From: Kalmusia sp. IMI 367209
Taxonomy: Eukaryota; Ascomycota; Dothideomycetes; Pleosporales; Didymosphaeriaceae
Assembly (NCBI GenBank): GCA_027946365.1
Contig: JAPEUQ010000011.1
Coordinates: 186,001-250,000 of the forward strand
Direction: 5' to 3'
DNA length: 64,000 bases
Shown here: positions 1 to 11,859 of the stretch, piece by piece
Position numbering within the stretch: position 1 is the stretch's first letter
How the letters are laid out: each line of letters opens with the position of its first letter
Notes under the pieces: model-generated
The model's input: only the letters and a program-made list of their open reading frames with translations
What the model was told of the DNA's origin: nothing
The model's database searches: none
Made by a program: the position numbers and the translations under genes

Positions 1-1965
1 TTTTTTGCTTGGTCAATTTCAACCACGATACCTCGATCGACCCAGCGACAGTTGAGATGGTTTCAGGAACCTGCCCGCAAACTATGGCTACGGATATCCG
101 CCACAAATCATAGCCTTCCGTGATATCTATAGCAGTTGAGTATCTCCGGGCAAGCGCTGGAGCAAATGCGGACCAGTCCTCGCTGGATATACCGAGTTGT
201 CTGTTCTTATCCTGCAAAAGCATTGCAGTCTCAGCTTGGTATTTTTCCGTGTCGAAGATGTGAAGCCACGCGACCCCCCCAGACATACGACCGTAGTGAC
301 ACATTACAATGACATTGATGTCTCGTTGTGCAATCGGAGTAATGAAGCTCATAACGAGAAGGGCCGGGAAGCTGGTATGGCGGTACCTTTTCGGTCGGAG
401 AAAGACTCTGTCGGTATGATCCCACCAAATTTCTGGGGCCGCCGAATCGAGGTGGAAGTCATGCTGAAAAGGGACATGCAGGGTTTGTTCTCGAAATGAA
501 AAAATGGCACTCATAATCGCGGTGGGTTCTATGTCGAGTAGGATGTAGATTTCGGTGACATCGCAAATATCGACTTCATGATAGCCTTGACCAACTTCGT
601 CGTACCTCCGAGAGCCACTCATAGGAATGAAGCCGTCTCGATAAAAGAGATCTGGTCCAATCTTGCGGAGAAAGATGCCTACGTCATGACGAGATGGATT
701 TTCACTCAACAAGGAGTATGGAGCCCAAGTGGAACCAAGGTTGATCAGGTAGCGCCTTTCTTTACTGCCGTCGATCATAGTGACGTTTGCTGTTCGCAAG
801 GGAATACCGCCTGAGAGGAGCAATCCTCTGTTAGTTATTGAGAAATTGGCAAAATCGTCTGCAAAAGGTACAATATCGGAGCTGTCCATAAATGCGGCGG
901 GTGAATTGGCCACTATTCCCATAAATCCATGTTCTGAACTATCATGCTTTGGCAGATTCCATCCGAAAATAGTCATGTCGTTGTTGCGTCTAATGATTTC
1001 TTCCTGTAGCCGTCGGAACGCACGTGTACCTTCGCCATATATAAGTGGCATATTGACTTCGAATATTCCCAACAGACAGTAGGACATGTCTTCTATACGT
1101 GTAGTTTGACGACGAGCTGCCCATGACATTCTAATGGCGACTGATAGCTGACTGAACGTTATGTCACCAGATATGACGGTACTTGGAACGCCTGAAGCAT
1201 CTGAGATGATATGTGCGAGGTTCTGCTTGGTACCTGCCATGCGGGATTTAATCAGTGATCTGAAGCTTGTTGCACTCTAGTGTGGCATACCTGGAGCATA
1301 AAAAGTTAGTAAAAGATAGGTGAGTTAAACCCAATATGACATACCAATATGATTCCAAACCATATCGTAGAATTTAATGTTTCTAGGTGCTATCAGTTCT
1401 TGCAACGTCCAGCCTCGTGTGAACCACCTGCTGCTTGGTAAAGCTTCGCGGGTCGACGTGTGTAGGTTAATGTCCGAAAGATAAACATAGCAGACAACTG
1501 CATTTTGGTAGTACTCAAACATTGAATTAATGTTTTCGCTTAGCTCTGCACTGCTTGATTTGTCGATGCAACACGTACTGATTTGGTGATTGAGATTAGC
1601 ATACATTCTGGAGAGGCGAACGCTTTGCGTCATGATGAATTGGTTTGCTTGAAAAGGGTCAAGCGGAACAATATTCCATCCGTTACTTACTACGATTTAC
1701 ATTACTTAGAGTTAAATTAAAGTGTCAAGGGCTGACATACCTCTACCCAAAAATATTCAAGCCCATCCTTTAGCGCCTGCGCTCCGCAGAAACGAATCTT
1801 CTCAAGGCCGGGTTTGTGTCTTCCCGCATCGTCAAGGAAGTCTCTGAAAGAAATCTCCTCGTTGTCTGGGCCCCAGGTGTGTGATAGGATGGCATAGGGA
1901 GGAATATTGCTAATGAACTCGACCAGGGTGAGTTCAGCCTCACGGCCAATGTGCAATAGACGCAT
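1..1965 (-). CDS. HET-domain protein (partial, runs off left edge; possible frame break)
   Basis: Heterokaryon-incompatibility (HET) family protein; members act in non-self recognition and cell death after hyphal fusion. Exons on the minus strand: 1741-1965, 1345-1577 and 1-1233, still open at the window edge, so the C-terminus is missing. The start MRLLHI matches the start of the neighbouring HET gene at 3247. Visible motifs are AILSHTWG, TCCIDKSSSAELSENINSM, RGWTLQEL and the MSYCLLGIF...LIYGEG block. Intron 2 (1234-1344) splices in frame. Intron 1 does not: the donor GT at 1740 leaves phase 0, but the acceptor that restores the TCCIDK motif needs two carried bases. The sequence GAGGTATGT has one G more than the expected GA|GTATGT. 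Either this copy is frameshifted, or splicing is non-canonical, or one base is wrong. Family call is firm; integrity is not. Confidence 0.75.
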
Positions 1966-2112
1966 ATGATATGCGGAATGAATAGGGGTTGAGATATCGT
2001 GGAGCTTGTATTGAATGGCTTGAGTCTGAGTGCTAGAGCTGCTGTTCGTGATGTGTAGCAATGGACATGCCGTGCGCTAACTCGGCGGCTCGCAATCGTA
2101 GCATGGCTAGCG

Positions 2113-2172
2113 CAAATCGGAGCTAGTAACATCGGAGCTAGTAACATCGGAGCTAGTAACATCGGAGCTAGT
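2113..2172. repeat. 15-bp tandem repeat, about four copies
   Basis: The unit aacatcggagctagt occurs three times exactly, with a near-identical copy before it (aaatcggagctagt). It lies between the left HET gene and the small secreted peptide gene, in the intergenic space upstream of both. Confidence 0.9.
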
Positions 2173-2514
2173 GCACTCTCAACGCACCCGTATGTCATTG
2201 CCTAAGCGCCCAACCAAAATTGGCCCTTCATCTATACATGGACATAATTCCGAAACGATAAACATAAATCCTCGACATCTGCTTGAAGCGCAGCCTCTCG
2301 TTCGATTTATCGGCGTTTGGGCTGATGGAACATTCGATGCAGGATTCATCCTGTCAGCGTTTTTGGGCCATGGCAGGGGGGCTAAAAAGCAAGCACTCGA
2401 GAATGCACACTAGAGGTAGAGGTTTATATTCGATCAATCAGTAGCTTTTAGACACACATCAGCATCATCAATCAACTTTTATAGATTTTTCTGTACACTG
2501 CAGACATCCCCAAC

Positions 2515-2820
2515 ATGTTGTTTCTTGCTCGTCTCGCAACAATGCTTCTATTGTGCTTGTCGATAGTGCTTGCAGCACCAACCTCAGGTTAGTATTATAC
2601 CCTACTGGTCTAAACTAGGTATGAATTGTACGAATATATCTTGCTAACCTTCAACCTAGCTCCCAACCATGGCCTAAATCATCGACAATACGTGCAACGA
2701 GACATCATTGATGATGTCGCGAAGCAGTACGGCGGCGTGCGTCCAGCACAAGTCAAAACGTCTGCGTTTTCGCTGTGGGACATCGTTAATTGGTGGGGAA
2801 AGCGCAGTGTGGACGCTTAG
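2515..2820 (+). CDS. Small secreted peptide precursor (77 aa, spliced)
   Basis: Two exons, 2515-2587 and 2660-2820, joined in phase across a 72-nt intron with donor GTTAGT, branch GCTAACC and acceptor CCTAG. The product has a clear signal peptide: residues 1-20 are hydrophobic and end in SIVLA before APTS. The mature part is about 57 residues, has no cysteine, carries a tryptophan-rich amphipathic stretch (LWDIVNWWG), and ends with a dibasic GKR at residues 71-73 just before a four-residue tail. That site looks like a Kex2 cleavage site. The gene sits between two head-to-head HET genes. Function is unknown; secreted effector, signalling peptide or membrane-active peptide are all possible. The splice fit and signal peptide argue that it is real. 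Confidence 0.6.
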
Positions 2821-3246
2821 CGCTGGGAAAGCTGCGCATGAGATAATGAAAGGCAGACAAGGGCCCTGCACATCAAGACCATGGCTTTACTGTTGTTATA
2901 GCGCGTTGGTGGAGCGAGGGTCAGCTTCGTGCAACCCTTTTCGTTTTTTGGTCCTAGCGTTGATGCAGTATTTGATTGGTCTAGTGATATTAGATGTTGG
3001 AGATAAGAATCACAAACATCAACATGAAGCGCGGCCATTTTGCACTGCCACCAGGACGGCCCCCATTTGCTCTTTAGGCAACCAACCCCTCAACATTAAT
3101 ACTTCAGCCTAGCTATCTGCCACTACTTCGTGCCCACTTGCTAGTCCCACTAAACCTAGCGCTGCCACCTTCGATTAGCTAAAGTGCTTTCCTCGCATAC
3201 CTCCAAAAATACGCCTCGGTAAGCTTTAGCGCTTCCGATCTCCCCG

Positions 3247-5139
3247 ATGCGTTTGTTGCGGCTCGAAGGGAACGATGTGCTTACCCTTGTCGAATTCACC
3301 GGCACAAGAATCCCACCCTATGCGATCCTTTCGCATACATGGAGCCCCAACAATGACGAAGAAGTGAAACTACACGAACTGAACACAGAAATCGGCAAGA
3401 ATAAGCCGGGATATGTTAAGATACTGCGCTGTGGAGAGCAGGCCGCCAGGGATGGGTTGGAATACTTCTGGTGCGATACCTGTTGTATCGATAAGACCAG
3501 CAGCTCTGAATTGTCGGAGGCAATTAACTCAATGTGGCGCTGGTACCGAGAAGCTGAAGTTTGCTATGCATACCTGGCCGATATTCTACCAGACGATCCC
3601 TCCATCGATCGCCTTACGTTGCTCGCCCGATCCAGATGGTTTACGAGGGGATGGACACTTCAAGAACTCTTGGCTCCGCATAAAGTCGTATTCTTCGATT
3701 CTGCCTGGGATTCCATGGGCACCAGAGACGAGTTGGCGGAGGAAATTAATACGATTACGAAAATCGACCTTTTGTACCTTCGAGATACTGTCATAGACTA
3801 TGCGAGCATTGCTCAGAAAATGTCTTGGGCATCATCAAGAGAAACAACGAGAGAAGAGGATATGGCTTACTGTCTTCTAGGGCTTCTTGGGGTTAACATG
3901 CCCTTGCTATATGGCGAAGGTGCTCGAGCATTTCAAAGGCTACAGAAGAAGTTACTCAAGCAGTCGGATGATCGTTCACTATTTGCATGGACAATGCCTA
4001 CTTCGAAGTCGAACACGTCACTACTCGCTCAATCGCCTGCTAACTTTCATGGATGTGAAAGTGTCTCTCGTAGCTACGCTCAAATGTCCGCGGACATCAT
4101 ATCATACGATATAACAAACCTGGGCGTCCACATCAAACTCCCATTGCTAATGTTAAAGGAAGGAATTTTTGCGGGTCTCAACTGTGGGCCCAAGGAATCC
4201 GACGTTCTCTTTGGAATTCCTCTGTTTCGGACCCCTCAACGTGGTAGCGACAGTCAGTATAGAAGAGGCACTGGCCCCCCATGGAAAATAGCAAAGGAAT
4301 ACTGGAGTCTGGCGAGATGGAGGTTGATATACATCGCCTTAGAGACCGACGTAAGCTTGATACGAATCTCGGTAAAGCCCCAAGCCGATTCCTTTGTCAT
4401 TCAGTATCTTCCTCTCAGACATATCGTTTCGGCCGTTTTTCCAATAGCTTCCTGGCAACCGGCAGGAAACGAAATTTTAGCAGATGGACATTTACCACCG
4501 TCTTCATCTGTTCAAGATGTAGCTGGCGAAGTCTATCCACAAATTCACTCCTTGGACCTACGAAATAGGAGGCTTCTTTTGGTCAAAAGCCAGACGCAAT
4601 ACTTGGTCATTCTGTATCATGAGAGAGTGCATACGTCAGACAAGTGGATTCCACATGCTCACACTTTTCCGGCGCCATATTTGGAAGCAGAACATCTTCC
4701 GAGGCTTTATGAACAATGGCAATACGAAGGCCTATGTGCTTTTCGTCATTACGAGAATCGCTTTGATGACATTGTTGTTCATAGCGCCTCTAAAAGGATC
4801 AGTGGCTCTAATTTCGCAGCCATCACTATCATGGACTCTTCTAAGACGCGTTCTAGATCTAAGGCGCCAACATTCCTCGAGAGACTTCTATTGATAGTTC
4901 TGCGGCCTCCTTTCCATGTTTCGCAATTAGATAGATGGAATACCTCTGCAGTTGTGAAACAGATTTTGCTGATGGGGCTTGTGAGTTTCTTTCAATTGAT
5001 GGGCTGGATCAACAAAACACAAGCTTATTTAGTCTGGGCCGCATTTGCAGTTCTGCGCTTCTGGCTTATGCGATATGAGACAATCATGAATTATAACATA
5101 TTAGATGAGCAAGCGGTAGAGTGGGGCATTAGGGTGTGA
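3247..5139 (+). CDS. HET-domain protein (630 aa)
   Basis: Single-exon HET family protein, intact. HET motifs in order: AILSHTWS (about residues 26-33), DTCCIDKTSSSELSEAINSM (about 78-97), ARSRWFTRGWTLQELLAP and the REEDMAYCLLGLLGV...LLYGEGARAFQRLQ block that follows the domain in this subfamily. The C-terminus has two hydrophobic stretches (around 565-610) that could be membrane segments. It is a paralogue of the gene at 1-1965, from which it diverges head to head. Expected role is non-self recognition or programmed cell death; no partner is visible in the protein itself. Confidence 0.9.
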   Translation: MRLLRLEGNDVLTLVEFTGTRIPPYAILSHTWSPNNDEEVKLHELNTEIGKNKPGYVKILRCGEQAARDGLEYFWCDTCCIDKTSSSELSEAINSMWRWYREAEVCYAYLADILPDDPSIDRLTLLARSRWFTRGWTLQELLAPHKVVFFDSAWDSMGTRDELAEEINTITKIDLLYLRDTVIDYASIAQKMSWASSRETTREEDMAYCLLGLLGVNMPLLYGEGARAFQRLQKKLLKQSDDRSLFAWTMPTSKSNTSLLAQSPANFHGCESVSRSYAQMSADIISYDITNLGVHIKLPLLMLKEGIFAGLNCGPKESDVLFGIPLFRTPQRGSDSQYRRGTGPPWKIAKEYWSLARWRLIYIALETDVSLIRISVKPQADSFVIQYLPLRHIVSAVFPIASWQPAGNEILADGHLPPSSSVQDVAGEVYPQIHSLDLRNRRLLLVKSQTQYLVILYHERVHTSDKWIPHAHTFPAPYLEAEHLPRLYEQWQYEGLCAFRHYENRFDDIVVHSASKRISGSNFAAITIMDSSKTRSRSKAPTFLERLLLIVLRPPFHVSQLDRWNTSAVVKQILLMGLVSFFQLMGWINKTQAYLVWAAFAVLRFWLMRYETIMNYNILDEQAVEWGIRV

Positions 5140-5716
5140 TACATTCAAGTTAGTAGACGTATACTAGATGCTGGAACTCATAAATGACTGTTCATTGTTT
5201 AATGAGTACCTTACCTAGCAAGTGCGCGCGAATAACTTTCTTGATCACAGCACTTTCTAGGCTGTAGGTCTATTCCAGCTCTCCAATCGCGCGCGATTCA
5301 TTAACGCAGTCACGGTACAAATAGAATGTATGATTCTATCAGCAGTTCCTCTGAAATGAATGTAGTTTAATTAGCACAAATGACGGACGGTGGCATCTCA
5401 CATTGCAGTAATGCTAGCGCAAAACAGAAACTAGCGCGCCATTATCTGACCTGAAATGATCCCGAATGTTGACCTGAACAGCATCCACAATGTCTTTCCT
5501 CCGTTGGACGCTATTAGCTATCACTTTCAGACTAAACAAGTAACCTACGCTATACTGCCGTGGTGACGTTGCGCCTTACGCGTCTGGGTCAATTGTGGTC
5601 GCCTGGAGAGCAGCAGCAAGGCAACCATAATTATATTACATAACTGCGCCTACTTCGAGATAGGACCCACGTTAATTGATACATATCCAATTTTGGTATT
5701 GGGACGGTTAATTGCA
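5140..5716. other. Intergenic, no gene seen
   Basis: Spacer between the HET gene and the F-box/ankyrin-like gene, both on the plus strand. No convincing coding, RNA or repeat signal was seen. Confidence 0.6.
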
Positions 5717-7381
5717 ATGGGAATCCTCGATCTTCCTATTGAGCTGCTTCGACCGATAATCCAAGACGTTGTTCTGACGTGCGGCAACTGCGGTAAAGCA
5801 AGGCACCGAGATAGATGGGATAATCGCGATGTCATCAATCTAGCTCGTGTAAACAGTATGAGTTTTCTACTTTGCCTAGCAGTGTACTGATAGCTAGTAG
5901 CTGTATTTGAATGGGAAGTTTTTCTAATTCTAGAGAAACATAGCTTCCTTATTCGAAATGAGTCCCGGCCTTCGTCGCAGTTTGATCTCCACCCTGAATA
6001 CGCAATTTTCGTCTCCAGATACGTATTTCTCCGCCCGTATCCAGAAGGAGCCCACTGGAACGATCACTTTCCAGCTCTGATCAATGGTGTTGTCGATGAA
6101 ATCATCCAACTCAAGCCGCGAATATCTAATACAGACAGAGTACGCGCGCGATATATCGATATTCTCTGTCGTAAGGCTTCCCTCCATCTTCTAGTCAGCA
6201 AACGTATCAAGGATATCTCGCGACGAAATTTCAAGGAGCACCTTATTGTGGCAGCCACATATATCCGAGAACTCTCGGTACTCGTTGAGCTACTATGTCT
6301 CGACACCAATCTGTCGCAGACTTACAGTGACTACTGGGGCTACCCAATGAAGGCAGCGGTCGCCACCGAAGACACCAATCTCGTCCGCAGCTTCATGCTC
6401 CATGGTGCCACTTTTGATCATCCTGGATGGCTGAAAGACGTCGTTCGGGTACGAAATGCTACTCAGCTTCTCTCGATATTCATCACTCAACAGAAACTCC
6501 AATCTGTTTCACAAACTTCGATTCGAGATTTTGCAAACGCGGTCATCTATGCTGTAGAGCTTTACAAGGAAGACGTCGCTATATCGCTTCTCAACACGCA
6601 GCGCGATACTTTCGGGCACGGTAGTTGGGCTTATTACTTCCGGAATGTCTTGCTCGAAGCATGTAAGCGGGGAATGAAAGAGCTGCTGCATCTGTTCATT
6701 GAAGCAGGAGCTTACATCAATGGCAACCGCTGGACTGGCGTCAATCTGCGCAAACTCATCACGACCACATGCGAAGCTGGAAAAGTAGGTGTTTTACAGA
6801 TTCTCTTCGAAAAGACCAAGTCATTGAAAGACGCCATACCACCAAGCGAGTTCATATTGCCATCCGCTAAGGCTGGCCATATTGAAATCTTGCGTTTTCT
6901 GCTTGACGCAGGCGGGAAACTTGATGCTATTTCTGCAATGAAGCTCCTCGCGCACGTTGCACCTTGGCCTCCAAATTCTGATGCTATCTGGTACATACTC
7001 AACCGCAAAGCGATCGACCTTCAAGAGCTTCTCAAGGTAGAGGAGCATGTCGGATTTGGTGTTGCGCACTGCATGATGGTAGCTGCGCAACGGGGCAACT
7101 TCGAGCTCTTAGAAGCGCTCGCTCGTTATGGAGTCCCGCTAGACGACCATGAATTCTATGCAAAGGCAGGATGCCCACTTCCAATTGTGATTGCAGAGAC
7201 TTTTGGGCAGAAGCGGACGGTAGGCGCCTTGAAAGAGCTTGTTTGCGCCATCCAATTGGAAAGTTATGGGCAGGATCAGAATCGAAAAGGTACAAAGAGT
7301 CAAGAGAAGACCGTAGCGGTATTGGCTGTACCTTTCAGGAATCCCCGACGCTCTATTTTAAATTTTGATGATGATTGGTAA
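5717..7381 (+). CDS. F-box-like protein with ankyrin-like C-terminus (528 aa)
   Basis: Two exons, 5717-5855 and 5934-7381, with donor GTATGAG and acceptor TTCTAG; phase is preserved. The N-terminus ILDLPIELLRPIIQDVV is F-box-like. The middle and C-terminal parts contain degenerate ankyrin-type helical pairs, for example AVATEDTNLVRSFMLHGA, AGHIEILRFLLDAGG and AAQRGNFELLEALARYG. Such proteins usually act as substrate adaptors of SCF ubiquitin ligases or as scaffolds. The repeats are poorly conserved, so their exact number cannot be given. It lies downstream of the HET gene in the same direction; a functional link is speculative. Confidence 0.7.
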
Positions 7382-8116
7382 TAATTGGCACATACACTAG
7401 GAACAATATTCAATTCTCTCCGCTCCCTGTGTTCAAACTGGATTCCTCGTGTCCTCTTCAATCTCAACTTTACGCACTCCAGTTCTATCAACCTTATAGC
7501 TCTGGTATCTCCTTGCTTCACTCTGTCCCTATTTCACCATCTGGAACATGACTTTAAATAGGCACTGGATAATAATAATGCATGGGCAATAAGGACCAAG
7601 TGATCAACCATGAGTAAACTGAAGTCTGCGTCAATCTTGAGCAATGTTTTGAAACTAGTTATGTCCCCTTATCGAGAAGTGTATCTAATGTAACTATTTT
7701 TACAGAAAGGCTAAAGCACGAGCACGACCTTTCAGAAACGCAGACAAGGGAACGGGAACAAACGATTCAACCAGGCGATCTGAAGTGTTCGGAGTACAAA
7801 GGCATGATTGTGCCTCAAGCACGACGTTTGTGCGATATATCTCCCATGAAGATGGTAAATCACTGCGCCTGTCTGGAAGTGATAACCTTGTGTATTCTTG
7901 TTTTTAATTGTTTCGTTAAAATACGTGTCTCTTGCCCCCATTGTAACCTGCAAATCCTGCGTAACGCCTTGAAGGTTTGCACTACACTCCGAACCTGCAA
8001 CGACCGGACTTATACCTATATTCGAAAGCTAAAAGTTCATCGTAGAAGAAAGGCTAGTTGTCAATAGGGTGAAGTATCCGCACAAAAAGTAGGCATGTTG
8101 CAAATATCTGCGTAGT
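7382..8116. other. Intergenic, no gene seen
   Basis: Convergent 3' spacer between the ankyrin-like gene and the histidine kinase gene. Only short frames without coding character are present. Confidence 0.6.
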
Positions 8117-11077
8117 TCAGGAATCTGGTGGGTCTGCACATCGCGACACCAACCCTCGCATCTTCGGCCACAATTCCGGGATTCTAAACGGCTTGCTGAT
8201 TGCATCGTCCTATAGAGAACCTGAATCAGTGTATGTTTTGCGGTATCCGGGTATGCATGCTTACCATGCCCGCTGATAGCGCTTGACCTATCTGCTCACT
8301 CCTCGCATTCGCGCTCACTGCAAGTATGGGTAGGCGCGCTTTGAGTCGTTGCGGTACTGTCTGTACAGAACCGTTCAGTTCACGAGAAGAAGTTAATGGA
8401 GAAACAGAAGAGGATGTAAGCTGGCGTTCTAGAGTAGGAGGCGAGAGAGGAGGGCCGAGCAAGCCTTGAGCTTCGTAAGACCGGATTATGCGAGCACATT
8501 TTAGCCCACCCATGACCTAGGTTCGCGGGATTGAGTCAGTACAATCTATGAATGGCTAGTATATGATCGGAGGCTCTCACTGGCATTTCTATGTCCATCA
8601 ATATAAGATCAACACCGTGCTTGAGAGATGTGGTGCTGGTACTATTGGCTGAGTTTTTTGTCCCGTTCTCAGGTCTCTCTCCGTGCCAGTATATGCTGGA
8701 TCTGAGCCATTCAAGCGCTTCTACTCCATTTCCAGCCACGCTGACATTACAGCCTGCCTTTTGTAACTGCTGGCTTAGTACCTTTTGATTGACAAGATTG
8801 TCCTCAACCTAAAATTTTGAAATTGGAAATTAGTATATTGTAAGAATGAACTTGGTACGTCGTGTGGTCTTAGCGTAGAGTAGAGGTAGTCGCGTCAGGA
8901 TAAACAATACCTGGTCATACGCACCATGAGTATATGCAGCCCCACCTTTTTCATTTCTTCTTCGACAGATAGTGTATGCCTTACTTTTGGTCGCTTTATT
9001 TTCTCATCACTCGCGTTTCTCGGGCCCTCTGTAACGCGGGTGCTGACATAAAATACGAAGGTAGATCCGCTGTCAGCTACGGATTTGACTCCTATGGAAC
9101 CGCCCTGGAGTGCGACGAGTGACTTTGAGATGAATAGCCCGAGGCCTGACCCGCCGTACTTGATATGTGTTCCTATCGGTTTAGTGTTTAGACAATGTTT
9201 GGCATCCTTTAACATCACGTACGAGGCGTTGCTTGTGAAAACCTAGAGAACAGTTTCGTCTGTTCATCCTCGGTCATTCCGCAGCCTGTATCATCGACTC
9301 TCAACCATATGTAGCCTTTATGTCCATTGCCCCAGTCCGGTTTGTTGCAAATGTTGGTCTGAGGCTTAACGTCTCTTGCAAAGGTCACGCTTTCGTGTTC
9401 TATCGACTCAAGTGCCCATGATCCCCCTAGAGTCACTGTGATGTTGCGAACCTCGCTGACTTTCGTGAATTTAATCGCGTTCGTTCTGTGAACATTAGTC
9501 ATCTTTCAGGTATAGGTAGAATACTAGATCAGGAGTTCGAAGTCCCATTATAGACCGAGTCACGCCAGGATACATGACATGTGTAAGGGAGTCTCCAAGC
9601 TCTTGGTCTAGGGTAACGAAGGGAAAATACTGCTCACAAAAGATTGATAAGCACTTGGAGTAACCGTGACGGATCAAGCATCACCCACGCGAATTCCTTC
9701 AAGCTTTCGTCTTCTTTGAAGTCGAGACTGATACGCACTTGACTACACTCGACGTCGAACATCTTTATGGCTTCTGAAACAACGAGCGCAGGCTGCACGC
9801 ACATGGGTGTAATCTGCAGAAGATTCGAGTCAAGTTTTGAAAGCGTAAGCACGTCGTCAATGATTCGTTTTTGATGTAGACTGCACGTCACAATGGTCTG
9901 CAGATTGTCAATGCAGGTAGAAATCTCGTCTTTTGCCTTCTCAATGTGGGAGTTCATTGAGAACAGCTCCTTGGGCATAAATTGCTGGAGGGTGGAGATG
10001 ACGGAATCGGCGCATTGAATGACGGCGGAAAGCGGGTTTCGGAGCTCATGAGAGGTCATATCAATGAAACTGAAGTCCAGTCAATACAAGTCATTAAGTA
10101 GGTGAATCTGCGGCATACTTCTCCTGCTGACGCTTGGCCTCAAGCGCTTCTGTAATTTGGCGGCGCTGTATTTCTTGCGACTTTTTTTGTGCGTTGATGT
10201 CGATAGTGTTGCCCGCTATACTTATAAGGTTTCGAGTTTCATCCAATACAGGCACACATGCCGACAGTACCCATTGCGCACCTTCGCTCGATCCAGGTCG
10301 CGCTTTCCATCTCATTTCAAAAGTGACACAATGGCCTCGGATCAAGGAGTTCCATGCAGACATTATGGTGTCTCGGTCCTCAGGATAAGCAAGGTCCATG
10401 AAAGAGAAGTCCACGTGTGCCGGAAGATCTCTTGGGTGATTGCTGAGCCGATACCAAGCGTCATTTGCCTGAATCAACTTGCCGGATGGCAGGTACTCGA
10501 ATACACCGACATCGCTCATCTCCATCATCCTTTGGAGCGACTAGGAATTGTTAGCAGAGGTATGAATAACATAGCGAGAGGCAAGTCCCACATCCCATCG
10601 AGCGTGAAGGTTAGCTGTCGGTAGCTCTCCTAAAGGAACCCAAGGCCGATTGCCCATTCGCTGCAATAGATCGTCTCTTGAAGTTCTGAAAAAGTTTGGT
10701 TCCGCTGCTGAGGGACTAGACGTAGGTTTGCAAACTTCACCATCATGCTGTCGCTCGTCCAGAAGTATTTTAACCGCCCGTACAATCTTCCAGTCTTCCT
10801 TCGTGCCGGCTACCGTCGCCGTCCAGCTCCGGCCTGCGAATTTGTACTCGGAGCTAAAGAAACCGACGGCCAAAGTCCAAGACCGGAAAATAATGGCTTC
10901 ACTCGTTGGTTCTAAGATGATGTCTCGCAATGCATCTCTTCGAAAAGCTTCGTTGCAGTAGAGAATATTGAAAGGGATAGCCTGGTCGGCAGTCTTGATA
11001 ACGAACGTCGGGACGTGGTCTGACTCAAGTACTTCTAGGTCGAGGCTTCGACTGTGCAGGGAAGGTGTAGGGAGCAT
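8117..11077 (-). CDS. Hybrid histidine kinase (PAS - HisKA - HATPase - REC, about 807 aa)
   Basis: Two-component sensor kinase. Eight exons all join in phase: 10592-11077, 10119-10540, 9638-10069, 9223-9485, 8925-9172, 8581-8808, 8265-8516, 8117-8209. Order of parts: N-terminal PAS-like region; PAS domain ([11 protein letters not shown]...[11 protein letters not shown]); HisKA with phosphoacceptor His at about residue 310 ([11 protein letters not shown]); HATPase with the N-box (TNAIKFT), G1 (VDDTGCGM) and G2 ([10 protein letters not shown]) motifs; then a receiver domain starting [11 protein letters not shown] with phosphoacceptor Asp near residue 689 (LILMDIEMP) and the closing Lys in ISKPF. 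It has no membrane segment, so it is probably a soluble sensor. It should pass phosphate to an Ypd1-type carrier. The start at 11077 is the first Met giving a plausible N-terminus; an upstream exon cannot be excluded. Confidence 0.9.
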
Positions 11078-11859
11078 AACGGAAGGACTTTGAGGCTCCT
11101 GATATCGGTAAGCGTCCGCGGTTAGTAGATGTGACTTGCAGTGTCGTCTCACGGATCGATGGGTTTGTATGACGCCACGCAGGCAATGCGGGAAAAAGAA
11201 ATGCCGCACAAAGCGGTGGCGATGCAGCAACCTCGTATATCAAAAGCACTTTCCTAACGCGCCACATTTCCTCAATGTGGATGTACAAAGCCATTTTCGG
11301 AATTGCTTTTGCCTCTAGCCCCGGGCATTCTGAATCATGTTTGACACCAGAAGCAAGTTATCCGAGGTTCTCGTTGCTCTAGGGCGCTCTAGCCTTTGTG
11401 TCTTAATTTTTTAGAACGGATCAGGTAACGTTTGAAGCCGAAGCGTGGGACAGACATGTCGCGAAAGAAATAACGAGGCTAAATCGTGGCGATGTTCAAC
11501 GTATTGATGTGGTTGGGCAGATTGGCGAGACTAAGCTTGAGGAAATTGATTCTCCAAGACCAGTCGGCACGGCATGTCGCTTTGTGAGGGCTATTTAAAC
11601 CATTCTCTACACATTTGCTTGCATTTCGTTTGTATTGCATATCTCGGGAAAAAACCCTTAGATAATAGAGCAGTAGGTCGGCACTGGACCCTCGTATGCA
11701 CCTTTTTACGCTTGAAGCTACTCCGGCGGAGATATTGTCCAGTGCCTAGGCAGAGTTCTGGCAAGCAAAAGAAAGCAAGAGTCGGTGCGTCTCGCATCAT
11801 CGACCCTCTTGTGCCGATGCAGCACACGCAACTTCCTAATAAGCCCGCCACCTTCGTGA
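11078..11859. other. Intergenic, kinase promoter region
   Basis: Holds the upstream region of the histidine kinase gene and the 3' flank of the P450 gene, both on the minus strand. No further gene was recognised. Confidence 0.5.
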
